Assembly: GCA_008933995.1 (NCBI GenBank)
Contig: WARS01004340.1
Span: 116,001-180,000 of the forward strand
Length of the DNA stretch: 64,000 nucleotides
Direction of reading: 5' to 3'
Source of the DNA: Datnioides undecimradiatus
Taxonomy: Eukaryota; Chordata; Actinopteri; Lobotiformes; Datnioididae
The position numbers and the translations under genes were made by a program. Positions 30,985-42,700 of this stretch are shown one piece after another. The notes below the pieces were generated by a model, which ran no database searches, was not told the DNA's origin, and saw only the letters and a program-made list of their open reading frames with translations. Numbering within the stretch: position 1 is the first letter of the stretch; the number at the start of each line of letters is the position of its first letter.

Positions 30985-32665
30985 AGAATTGAAGCAAAGA
31001 CAAGTTCTTTCACGACAGAGCACAGGATGCTGTTGTAGCACCATATCGCCTTGAACGTCTCCAGGTCCTCCATCATCTGATAATACCTGAAATCAATGTT
31101 TAAAGGAGTCCTGATCATTCAGATCAGAGTGGGTTTGGCTTCACAGTCCAGACACTGCTCTAGTTGCTGTTTCCTGCTGATGTAGACAGCCAGTTTAGCC
31201 TGGCTCAGAATCAAATTCAACAGTTCACATTTGAGTCTTCTCTTCTGGCTGTACCTGAACCCCAGGATGAAGGTCTACAGAGAGAAGATCTCCCCAAACA
31301 AACCAAACAGCGTCTCTACAAACACAAAGAGCGACTGAAGCCTGCTGCAGTCCAGGAAACAGTGGAATGCAGTTTCTCTTTGGGAACAGAATGGACATTT
31401 CTCATTCGCACTGGGATTTAAAACAGAAATAAAAGCGTTGAAGGCCACTGCACCATGTAAAACCCTCCACTGCAGGTCTCCAACCTTTTTTGTCAACGGT
31501 GGTTTGTACTTGTCAACGGTGGTTTGTACAGTGCTCTCCAAGCAGGTCTTACATCAGAACCCAAACCCAGATGCTCTCTCCAAGAAGTGTCTACACGACC
31601 ATGCAGTTTGTCTTTATTTAATGTCTTAACCAGGAGTCTGTACATCTGTTTGCCTGATGAGACGTGCAGGATTATGGGTTCTGATACTAAAAACACACCT
31701 GAACAGTCTTTACAATCCAGAGACAGGACATCTAAAGGAAACAGCTCATCCCCGTTCTGATGGCAGAATGTTCCTCCTCCGTTAGCTGGTTTCTCCAGCC
31801 CATCAGCAGGTTCCTGATGGTCCTGTCTGAAAAAATGCAGAGAGCCGAGGACAAAGCCTTAGCATTGTCCAGTTCAGGTGCACACAGATCCACCACGTGA
31901 CCCAATGTGATGATCCTTGTGGAGACAAACCTTTTCATAACCGAAAACCCTAAAACACTGCCCACATTAAAATGAGTCCTGTACACAACAGGCTCCTTTA
32001 AAATCCAGGATGGTGAGTTAAGATCACGTGGACAGTCTTTTCTGAGAAGCCCCCATATTTTAAAAACACTCCCAGACCCCCACTCTGTGCCAGGACAGTC
32101 TGAACAACAGGCCTCCAAACCAGGTCCACCAGGCCTCTCAGTAGTCTCTGAATGAACTGGAGCCAAAATTGGAGCACCCCTACTGGCCAGGGGAATGAGC
32201 CCCTGGCCTCCTTCTTCTCCGGGCAGGAACGGGGTGCTTTGTGGGGCCCAGTGAAGGCGGTCCCAGAAAAGGACCACAATCTTGGCCAGGAGGTTGACTG
32301 GAGGGTCCACACATGCCAGATGATGCCATAGCATAGATACGACCAGATTGTTGATGATTAAAACCCGACCTCTAAAAGACATTTTAGGTAAAAGCCACTT
32401 CTGTCATGGTTAAGTAATTAGACAAGTGGTTTTTGTCTGTTTTGTCTCGTGCCTTCCTGATACAACTTCCACTTCTTCAGTCTGCCTTCCACCTTTACTA
32501 AAACATTCTCCCAATTTTTATCAATATAGCCTCACTCTTACCCCAGTTCACTCTGGCTGAGGAGCACATACCAAAACATTGCACACAGTCTTCGAGAAAG
32601 TCCACATCGCTCTGTTTGGTGACCATGACAACAAAATCATCAGCATACAGAACAACCCCAGGTTT
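30985..32665 (-). mobile_element. Tx1-type LINE, 3' part of ORF2 (right part at 34.6-36.1 kb)
   Basis: Reading leftwards: GVVLYADDFVVMVTKQSDVD (reverse transcriptase YADD box, 32701-32498); MSFRGRVLIINNLVVSMLWH with FLPGEEGGQGLIPLASR (32382-31732); DLQWRVLHGAVAFNAFISVL with CPFCSQRETAFHCFLDC (31541-31275, CCHC-like finger); and EDLETFKAIWCYNSILCSVV (31118-30936, C-terminus). Frames change at least four times. An L2 element (32666-34633) splits it from its 5' part. Confidence 0.8.
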
Positions 32666-34633
32666 CTGTTCAGCACTGTAGCCAGGCTGACAAAGAGTCA
32701 CAGCTCTGTTGGGCCAACTATTCCCTCAGCTCTCAGCAGCAGTGACTTTATGGATTTCTTTACTAGTAAAATCATAGATATTAGAGAAAGAATTCATTGC
32801 ACCCTCCCTTCAACTGTTAGAGATCCATGTGTGTCACATGCAGCAGCCCCTGAAATTTCTGCAGGGATTAAAGGAACAGCACTAAGCTGGTTTAAATCTT
32901 ATCTATCCGACAGATTCCAGTTTGTCCATGTCAATAACAACTCGTCCGTGCACACAAAGGTTAATCATGGAGTTCCACAAGGTTCTGTGGCTGGACCATT
33001 GTTGTTCTCCCTATACATGCTTCCCCTATGCAACATTATTAGGAAGCACAGTATAAATTCCATTGCTATGCCGATGATACACAGCTGTATTTATCTATGA
33101 AGCCAGAAGAAACAGATCAATTAGTTAGACTTCAGACATGTCTGACAGATATTAAGGCCTGGATTACTTGTAATTTTTTTACTCCTAAACACAGACAAAG
33201 CTGAGGTGATTTTGTTTGGGCCTAAACAACTCAGAGACATGTTATCTGACCTTGCTGTCACTTTGGATGGCATTACCCTGGCCTCCAGTTCTACCGGGAG
33301 GAACCTGGGAGTCATATTTGACCAGGACATGTCCTTTCAGTCCCATATTAGGCAGGTCACTAGGACTGCCTTCTTTCACTTGCGCAACATAGCTAAGATT
33401 AGGAACATCCTGTCCCAAAGTGACACCGAAAAGCTAGTCCATGCATTTGTTATCTCAAGGCTGGACTACTGTAATTCCTTGTTGTCAGGTTGTCCAACTA
33501 GCTCACTGAGAAGCCTGCAGCTCATCCAAAATGCTGCAGCAAGGGTTCTGATGGGAATTAGCAAGATCATATTTCTCCAGTTTTAGCTTCTCTTCATTGG
33601 CTCCCTGTAAAGTCCAAAATAGATTTTAAAGTCCTTCTTCTTACCTACAAGGCCCTTAAGGGCCAAACTCCATTGTACCTCAATGAGATGCTAAGTCCCT
33701 ATCAACCCAACAGATCACTTCGCTCCCAGAGTGCAGGTTTGCTTGTGGTTCCCAGAATTTCCAAAAGTAGAATGGGAGGCCGAGCCTTTAGCTCTCAGGC
33801 TCCTCTCCTGTGGAACCAGCTGCCAGTTTGGGTCCGAGAGGCAGGCACCCTCTCTACTTCTAAAGTAAAGCTTAAAACCTTCTTGTTCGACAAAGCTTAC
33901 AGCTAGTTCTAGTTACCATGCCAACTACACCCATAGTCAAAACTACCCCTTCATGCCACCCTTTAGTTATGCTGCTATAGGCCGAGGCTGCTGTGGGACA
34001 TCCCATGATCATCTCCACACTTCTCCTCTCCCCTCTCTCTCCCCAACCCATTTAAACTATCGCAGATTAACCATTAACTCTGTGTCCTCTCTTCCCTAGT
34101 GCTGTGCTTGTTTCTCTCTGGTCTCTCTCTCTGTGCCTCTCTACAGATACCTGTGGCTCCAGAGCTGAACATCTGATCTGTGGCTCCACCAACCTGCCCC
34201 CGTCCTCTGCTGCCACTTATTATTATTATTCTATATTGTACTGTAAATAGTTGCCATAGTTAGGATTCTGTTGTTCTACCATTTTGTCAGTATTCATCTA
34301 AGGTTATGTACTCCTGTATCTGTGTCTGCAACATGGTGTATTTGCTCTCTCTCTCGCCCCTCCTGTCTCTCTCTATCTCTCTCTCTTTCCCCCCAACCGG
34401 TCAGGGCAGATGGCCATCCACCTAGAGCCAGGATCTGCCCAAGGTTTCTGTCTGTTAAAAGGAAGTTTTTCCTTGCCTCTGTCTCCAAGTGCTTGCTCAT
34501 GGTGGAACTGTTGGGTGTAATTAATAGTAATGAGTGTGGTCTAGACCGCTCTGTTTGTAAAAGTGCCCTAAAGGTTGACTTTGGTTGTGAATTGGAGCTA
34601 TATAAATAAAACTGAATTGAATTGAATACGCAG
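32666..34633 (+). mobile_element. L2-type LINE nested in Tx1 (copy G)
   Basis: Plus-strand L2 with ISAGIKGTALSWFKSYLSDRFQFVHVN-type RT sequence (GTALSWFKSYLSDRFQFVHV), NHGVPQGSVAGPLLFSLYM, TLDGITLASSSTGRNLGVIF, DYCNSLLSGCP, ending APLLWNQLPVWVREAGTLST, a CT-rich 3' UTR and the final gaattgaattgaata tail at 34633. The segment holding the first RT catalytic motif is deleted near 32850. It interrupts the Tx1 element, so it is younger than it. Confidence 0.9.
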
Positions 34634-36100
34634 ACAGTTTAAAAGCAGAATCACAGTTTGGAAGTTTAAAACCAGTAGAGACCCTGTCATTAGTTTGTGG
34701 AGGAGGCTCTATGGCCAGGGGTGCAGCAGTTGGTTACAGCTGTAACAGTACACTCCACAATGCTGTAACCAGCTGTAACCAACCTGCCAGGTACATAGTA
34801 GGTTTGGTCCATGTGAACGACCTGCTCTATCACTGTTCTCAGCCTGTTTGCTAGAACCTTGGAAGAGACTTGTGGTCGGTGCAGAGGAGGACACTGGTTG
34901 CCAGGTCTTGATGTTCTGGTCTCCCTTTGTGAAGAGGTGCAGGGGCTGGCTCTCACACTGCAGCTCATGGGCAGCTGACCCTGCTGCAGACTGTCAGTGG
35001 AACCTCGAGCAGGTCCTCGCAATCTCTGTCCAGAAGGCTTTGTAAGAATCTCGATGGCAAACCATCAAACCGAACCTTGCCATTCTGCAGTTCACTGCAG
35101 CACAGTAAACAGTTGTCATGAGAGTTATCACAGTGTCAGCTGGTGTTGACATGCTGAGAGTTGTGGTAGAACCCGGTGAGAGAAGGAAGCTCGATACCTC
35201 CCAGCTCTTCTCCTTCCTTGACTGGTACAGGGCTTTATAGAAACCAGCAGCGGATTTCTGCAGATTCCTGGATCAGCTACCCATCCACAAAGCACAGGGA
35301 GTGAATCATCCTCCTCTGTCCGATATGGTGGTGGTGGTCTGTAAAACCTGCGAGGTTAGATTAACCCTTAAAAACACTAAGACTTAAAACTATAAAACCT
35401 GTCAGTGTGCGCTAAAAAGATATTAGAAAACATTGTCTTTATGGCTCCATAAACTATCTGCTCCTCCCAGCAGTTTCCTCATACATCCACACAGCTTGTG
35501 GGTTTCTATCAGCCTCTTTAAACTCCTTCCTGGAGGCCTTATGTGGATTCCCGGGATGATTCCTGTCTAAAAAGAAAGTTATGCAGTTAAAATCTCCAAC
35601 AAACAGATGTTCACTGCTGCCTCTAGGTCACTTCCATCTGTATGTTTAAGAAGGCGTCTGGCTCCATGTATGTTCAGAGTACGCAGTTTAAAATGACTCA
35701 TATTATTTAAATGGAGCTAAAAACCAGCAAGAGACTACAGTGACAGAAAGGAGAGTTAAAACCACAGAACTAAAATTACTGCTTCAGCCACTCTTTGCTG
35801 AAGTCTGCCTGTTTCCACCTGCTCACTGTCAGTCTTCACCTTCCTTGTACCTGCCTTCACCTGTTCACCACCTGCTTTCTGCTGTTCCTGCTGCTCACCT
35901 GCCTCCATCTCCTCCACTGCTTCTGTTTGTCCTGTCTGACCCTCTGCCATGTCATTTTCCCAGTCATCTGTGTCATTTGATGTGTCTTGCAAAACTATAT
36001 TTCCTATTTGAGGCGGGTTCAGCAAACCAGCAGGCCTCCACAGGGAGAAGCTGACCTTGGCGAAACAACATGTTTCAGATGCAGCGGCTTGCAACCAAGT
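34634..36100 (-). mobile_element. Tx1-type LINE, 5' part (ORF1 end, endonuclease start, RT start)
   Basis: The minus strand from the right shows a Glu/Gln-rich ORF1 tail (36094-35756), then HFKLRTLNIHGARR near 35690, the start of a Tx1 endonuclease, a GGSLKRLIETHKLC-like block near 35500, and SSKVLANRLRTVIEQVVHMD QTYYVPGR near 34850 (RT entry). The endonuclease is largely deleted. It continues at 32665 on the other side of the L2. Confidence 0.7.
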
Positions 36101-36554
36101 GGGATGAGTTTGATTGGGACTAGGAGCTGCTGCGTGCCCTGGCCAACTCGCTACTCAACACTTCATTACAGATGAGCAGCGGGACATTGGAAATGATAGC
36201 ATTTGTTTGACATTGTGATATGATCTTGATAGTGCAGTGACATTTAACAGGGTTGGCGATGCGTGATGCACACAGAGCTGTGATTGGAGGAGGCAGCTGA
36301 TCCGACAGTTTCCATGGTGATGCATCTAGTCAGTCTGCAGCTGGTCAATAATCAATAATCAACCTTCATCTGTGGAGCTGACAGGATCAATAACTGATCA
36401 TCATCCATCATCATCAATCCACGAAACGTCAGATATCAGCTGTCTCCTCCTGATTGGCTGATTACGCTCTGACGATATCAAGCGAAATCAATCAATCGAA
36501 TCAATCAATGAACATATTATTCATGGAGGAGCGGATGAAGGCTGAAGCAACCAA
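36101..36554. other. Noncoding, nothing recognised
   Basis: Contains short ATCAATCA/ATCATCA runs (36340-36530) but no gene or element terminus. Confidence 0.5.
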
Positions 36555-36685
36555 CAGCAGTACTCTGATTACATCTGACTGCAGACTACTTTGCTCTAAT
36601 ACTCTGATTACATCGACTGCAGACACCATATTTACTCTAAATACTCTAAATACATCTGACTGCAAACACTATTGTTACTCTGGCT
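36555..36685. repeat. 41-bp minisatellite, left part
   Basis: Units of about 41 bases, tactctgattacatctgact-gcagacacta-ttactctaaa. The array is interrupted by the hAT relic and resumes at 38845. Confidence 0.85.
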
Positions 36686-36996
36686 GAGGGTGGAATGCTT
36701 AATTACAAATAGTCACGTTACTGTAATTAAATCAGATTTTTGGGTACTTGGCCACTTTTATGAGTATTTTTCAGATTGTGTAATTTTACCATACTTGAGT
36801 ACAATTTACACCATGTAAATCACCAAAAGCTACTTTTACCCCAAAAATCATAAGTCACTGTTGAGTACAGCCACAATTTGAATGAATATTCAAACCTTTT
36901 CATCTAGGATTTTGCAGCCAATAAGGCTGTCCGATCGCGACCACGCCAATTAACCTATGACGTAAGGAAAGGAAAACTCCGCTGCAGCAGGCACAG

Positions 36997-37265
36997 GTGT
37001 CTGCAGGTAACATACCCTACATAGCAGGCTGGAGGCGGAAATTTGGAGACAAAAAAGCTAAAAATGGAGACAGAGAGGACAACACTGCCAACAGTGAAAA
37101 TAGCGAAGAAAAAGAGCGAGTGCCTGTGCATTACCTGGAGAATTTTTTCATGTACAGAAGGGAAAGGAACCCGGCGTCCAGATGCAATGCAAACTTTGTT
37201 TGACCTCTACGGTGATATCAGCTTACAAGACTTCAGCATCTAATCTCAAAAAACACATTGTGGTA
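36997..37265 (+). pseudogene. hAT transposase BED zinc finger remnant
   Basis: PVHYLENFFMYRRERNPASR is followed, after a frameshift near 37185, by CKLCLTSTVISAYKTSASNLKKHIV, a C-X2-C...H BED finger, which ends at a gtaaga donor-like site. BED fingers bind the TIRs in hAT elements. Confidence 0.75.
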
Positions 37266-38109
37266 AGAGGTTTTACAACTATGCCCTTATGATGTTGCTT
37301 TTTTATTTTTGATATGCGTTAAGGTTATTAGTTTGGCTAAGATAAAGTATGCAAAGATATTATCACTGCCATCGGTTAACCTGGTATTAAATAAAGGCCA
37401 GACTTACTAACATATGCATGCATAATTGAATTACAGTTCTTAGAAATGTTTTTGCTTAATATTTGGACAACCATTGTCATTACAATAGATTAAATCTGTA
37501 GTCATGTAATGCTCACAGGCCTACATTCAGCAGGCCTGTTTTTGTGCTAAAATGTGCGTTACACAAAACTAGAACACAAAATTGCATCCATTGAAAATTA
37601 ACCCATGTCATAGTGGCTTGTCATTAAGGGGGTAAATGGTGCTCCAAATTTGAGGCTAACTTTGTATGAAGAAAACACGGCCTGATGTAAGGGGTCCCTT
37701 GTCCTCTTACTTCAAGATACCTGAATGAAAATGTTTTTCTTATGATACTGGCGTTACCCTTTACAGAACTTACAGTTGGCTGCTGCAGTCACCTCTTACC
37801 AAAGTTCAAGACTTCCTGGACTGACAGAGCAGATGTAATAGAGGCTGGTAAGGCTAGATTTTTTTCAAAGGTTTCTATGATCCCATTTCTGTATTGTTAT
37901 GTTTGAACACATGTATACCAAGGTAGTATGTTAACATCTCGGTCATGGCTCACCCTCTAATAGGTTGTCAGTTGATGGTCTGTCTTTAATACAAGAATCC
38001 TTTTTGTAAGATTAGCTGATTTAAATTTTGTGTGTTCAGGAATATTCACTGAAATTTAAATAACAAATTGTACTGTCTACTTGCAATAACATACATTAAA
38101 CAACATCTT

Positions 38110-38390
38110 GAAAGCAGCCAGACATGAGGTGAGGATCAGCAAAGTCATCTGATGAAGATGATTTTCTTCTCCAGATCAATCAATCTCAAGAAAGGCTGCT
38201 GCAAGAATCCAGTTGAGCTTGATGGTTATCTTGCTTGTGCCACAGACACCATGGAGCTGCTGCACTCCTTCTCAGCCATTAAGAAGCTCTCCCTCAAGCT
38301 GAACACGGCTCTGCCTGCCTCTGCTGCATGTGAACGACTTTTTAGCTGTGCCGGTCTACTCTTCACAATAAGCGAAGCCGAATAGACTCT
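38110..38390 (+). pseudogene. hAT transposase C-terminal dimerisation domain
   Basis: SSDEDDFLLQINQSQERLL shifts frame near 38205 into VELDGYLACATDTMELLHSF, then KKLSLKLNTALPASAACERL and FSCAGLLFT. The LPASAACERLFSCAG block is the signature of hAT dimerisation domains. A stop follows at 38383. Confidence 0.88.
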
Positions 38391-38844
38391 GTTAACTTAG
38401 AAAGCAGCTCCTGCCAGAAACTGAACAAGGTTCAGAAAGTTTAAAGACTCTTACCTGCCTGTTGTTCGCAGTCTATTGGAAAAAGTTTAAACTGTTCTAT
38501 GCAGGTTCAAAAACATTTTTGTCATTCTTTTAACAAACAAAATTCCTGCTTTATGTCTACATTTGTTTACAAAACAAATTGCCATAGTGTTTCTATACTT
38601 TATTGTTCGTCTGAGAAATGTGATTTTGAGCATTAGATATTTCATACAGGTGTCGAATCAAATGCCTGCTATTGATGATGCAAGTAAAAACATCCATTGG
38701 TTTAAAAGTAATTACTCAGTAGTTTTTGAAAGAGTACTTTGTACTTTTAGTTAAGTATTTTTTAACTGAGTACTTTTACTTGTAGTGAGTACAATTTAAG
38801 CAATGTAACAGTACTTGAGTACAAATTTTCAGTACTCTTTCCAC

Positions 38845-38995
38845 CTCCTGCTAAATACTCTGATTACATCTGACTGATACACTATTGTTACTCTATTCTC
38901 TGACTACATCTGACTGACACACTACTGTTACTCTAAATACTCTGATTACATCTGACTGCAAACACTACTTTACATATTTTTATTGCAGTACTCAG
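38845..38995. repeat. 41-bp minisatellite, right part
   Basis: Three further copies of the unit seen at 36555-36685: tactctgattacatctgact-gatacacta-ttactct. Confidence 0.85.
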
Positions 38996-39744
38996 AGTAC
39001 TCACACTACAGCTGCGCAGTAATTAAGTACATTCACTTAACTACTGTACCATACCTTGTAGTATTTTCAGTTGCTGCGCCTTGTCATGTGATCAGTTAAT
39101 CGATTTAAGACGGTGACGTAACTAACCTTCAGATGGGCGAAGAAGGAAAGAACCGGAAGTCGAAGCTGCGGGCAGCGACCACACAACAAACCAGGAAAAG
39201 CAGCAAACAGGAAAAGCCCGGCCTTTCAAAATAAAGGCTCCTGTGACGCTACAGTGGAGGAAATGTTAAATACTACGATACGAGGTCGAGCGTAACTATA
39301 AATCAATTATTAATTAAATACGTCAAAATACTCCATTACTCTGTCGGTCAAGAAAGAAAGTACTCGCGTGTCCAGGATTGTTACGGAAGTAACTGGAAAT
39401 TAAAATACATGAAGTAGTCTGAGTTTGATGACTGCAGGCCGTCACATCTGCATCACGTGTCGCCCTCTGCTGTCCGGTCAGCTGAACTGACACGTGACAG
39501 GCTGGTGTCTGACCTGGCTCTGACATCACAGTAACAATAACGCGCCACTGTCACCCCGGTAGTGGTGATGAAATAATAAGCGAATAAAATGGAGAATTCA
39601 TGTTTGATGGAAACTGAACATATGTGACTTTGTGAACATGATGAAAATAAAACATCGAATCAATATTTCCTGCTAGCGTTATGAAATGCCACTTCTACTG
39701 TACTATTAATAGCAGACATTAATATTTTAATTCCGAAAGGATTC
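38996..39744. other. Noncoding, nothing firmly recognised
   Basis: Contains agtaattaagtacattcact-type sequence that also occurs at the edges of the hAT relic, so part may be a hAT-derived short element. No gene was seen. Confidence 0.4.
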
Positions 39745-42700
39745 GATTCAATTAAATTCAATTTATTTATATGGCCAATTCACAACAAAAGTAATCTCAG
39801 GGCACTTTACAAACGAAACGATCTGGGCCACACTCGTACAGTTCCACCATGAGCAAGCACTTGGCAGCAGTGGGCAACCTTGGGCAGATCCTGGCTTTAG
39901 GTGAATGACCATCTGCTGCCTTGACCAGTTGGGGAGGAGAGAGAAGTTACAATGTAGAATAATGACAGCAAATGGCAGCAAATGGCAGCAGAGAGGACCT
40001 GCAGGGCGAATTAGGGGTGGAGCCATAGATCAGATGTTCAGCTCTGGAACCACAGGTATCTGTAGAGAATTGCAAGGCGAAGACCAGAGAGAAACAACCA
40101 CAGCACTTGCTAGGAGAGGGTGTTGGGATATGTGCTACATTGCTTATGTGCAAGGAGAAGTTGGTGTGCTAATGCTTGGAATTCTTAATCACAGCAGATA
40201 TAGAGAGCCACACTGTAGATGCTTAAGTAGCAAATCACATGGGAAAAAAGAATTTACGACAGGGACAGAGACATCCAGAATGATGAAATTAATGTACTGC
40301 AGGCGTCAAGAACAACTCCATTAATGGTATAACCTACAGCTACGGCCTTCTGAGATAGTTACTGTCTGTTGTTGAAAAGGCCACCAAGAATACAGGCGAT
40401 AGCTTTTGGGTGTGGAGTGTGCAGTGTTGTATTCTTTTTCTACACAGAAAACAAGGAGCCATCAGCGGCTGGCGCCCGATCATGAGGTAAGAATCAGACT
40501 ACGAAGGACACACGACACGAAGGACACCTGCAAGAAGGGGGTGTCCGTGCATGCAACCAATAAAGAAATGATTACCGCACATTCCTCCCTCTGTGTAACA
40601 GTAATATAAACAGGACCAGGGGCAAGACCGATCATCAGACTTAAGTGAACTGATGCTGTGACTAGCAACTTATGTCTGTCCAGGAAAGCGTAGTCTGGTC
40701 CAGAGCTCTGTAAACAATCTCTTTTTTATGCACTCTTTGCTTATTTAGAAGACAAATAAAATGCTTTAACTTTTAAGAGACTCCTGCATCCTTTAGCCAA
40801 ACAAACCACAGCGAGTTCAGGGTAGAGAACTCCTTAGAGGACACAGAGTTAATGGAGAGAGGGGGAAGAGGAGGGTGTGGAGGCGATCATGGGATGTCCC
40901 CCAGCAGCCTTGGCCTATACTTGGCCACATAACAGGGGATGGCATGGATGGTGTAGTTCCTTGGTAACTAGAGCTAGCTGTAGCTTTGTTAGAACAAGAG
41001 GTTTAAGCTTTACTTTAAAAGTAGAGAGGTGTGTCTTGCCTCTTGGACCCAGACAGCAGCTGGTTTACAGGAGAGGAGCCTGATAGCTAAAACTCGGCCT
41101 CCCATTCTACTTTGGAGATTCTAGGAACAAAGCAAACCTACCTCTGGGAGGCGAAAGTAGTCTGTTGTTGAGTAATAAGGGACTTAGCATCTCATTGAAG
41201 AGTACAATGGAGCTTGGCCATTAAGGGAACCTTATGTAGGTAAGAAAGGACTTTAAAATCTATTCTGGACTTTACAGGGAGCCAATGAAGAAGCTAAAAC
41301 CGAGGAAAATATGATCTCTCTTGCTAATTCCCATCAGAACCCTGTAGCAGCATTTTGGATGAGCTGGAGGCCTACTTGTTCAGAAGCTAGTCAGGACAAC
41401 CCGACAACAAGAATTACACTAATAGTCAGCCTTGAGGTAACTCGTCACGTGGACTAGCTTTTTCGAGGCGTCACTTTTTGGACCGATACTCGTAATCTTA
41501 GCTATGTTACATAGAGTGAAAAGAAGGCAGTCCTAGTGACCTGCCTAATATGGGACTGATAGGACATATCCTGGTCAAATATGACTCCCAGGTTCCTCAC
41601 GGTAGAACTGGAGGCCAGAATGCCCGCCATCCAAAAGCGACTGCGAGGTCAGATAACCTGTCTCTGAGGTGTTTAGGCCCAAACAAAATCAGTTTTGTCT
41701 GTATTTAGAAGCAAAAAATTATAAGTCATCCAGGCCTTAATATCTGTACAGTTAGTGATCTGTTCTTCTGGCTTCATAGATAAATACTCCTTTAATATGT
41801 ATTGTCCCGTAGCAGTGGGGAAATTTATGTTGTGCTTCCTAATAATATTGTGCCTGGGGGGAGCATGTATAGGAGAACAACAATGGTCCAAGCACAGAAG
41901 CCCTGTGGAACCATTGGCCAATGCCGCGGACGATTCATTATTAACTTGGACAAACTGGAATCTGTCGGGATGAATGAATTTATTCCAGCTTAATGCTGTT
42001 CCTTTAATGCCAACCGACATGTTCTAGTCTCCTGTGGTAGGATGTTGTGATCGATGGTGTCAAATGCAGCACTGAGGTCTAACTTGGGACAAGTAAAGGG
42101 CGAACCAGTAATCAGAAGCCTTCTTCAAGGAGGTGGCTCACTGTAACCAATGCTGTTTCTGTGCTGTGATTTATTCTAAATCCTGACTGAAATGCTTCAA
42201 ATAAACTTCTGCTCCTCTTGGGTGATCACATAACTGATCAGCCACACAGCCTTTTCAAGGATTTTAGAAATAAAGAATCAAGATCAAGGTTTAGTGGGGT
42301 TTGATGACAGCAACCTTAAAAGCCTGTGGAACATAACCTGGTAGTAATGACAGATTGATCTGGTCTAATATAAAAGTGCCAATCAGGGGCAAAACATCTT
42401 TGAGCAGGTTGGGATGGGGTCCAAAGACAGGTTGAGGTTTGGATCTAATGATTATTTGAGGACAGTTCAGTGAGATCTATAGGAGAAAATGGTCTAGAAG
42501 ACCATCCAGGGGCCTTACCAGACATTTCGGGGGCTGCTGCAGTTTGACACACATGGATCTCCTAACAGCTGAGGCAGTGCGTAATGAATTCTTTCTCTAA
42601 TATCTTTGATTTTTACTAGTAAAAGAATCATTGCTGCTGAGGCTTCACGGGGAATAGTTAGCTCAACAAGGCTGTGACTCTGTCAGCCTGGCTACAGTGC

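Larger units (their letters stand above)
36686..38844 (+). mobile_element. hAT transposon relic
   Basis: The element lies inside a 41-bp minisatellite, which gives its approximate borders; the right end reads gtactctttccacctcctgc and the left end gagggtggaatgctt, a weak inverted match. Three coding pieces remain in order: a BED zinc finger (37100-37265), KFKTSWTDRADVIEAG (about 37800-37850) and the dimerisation domain (38200-38385). The catalytic middle is missing and frames are broken. The exact TIRs and the 8-bp duplication typical of hAT could not be confirmed. Confidence 0.8.
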
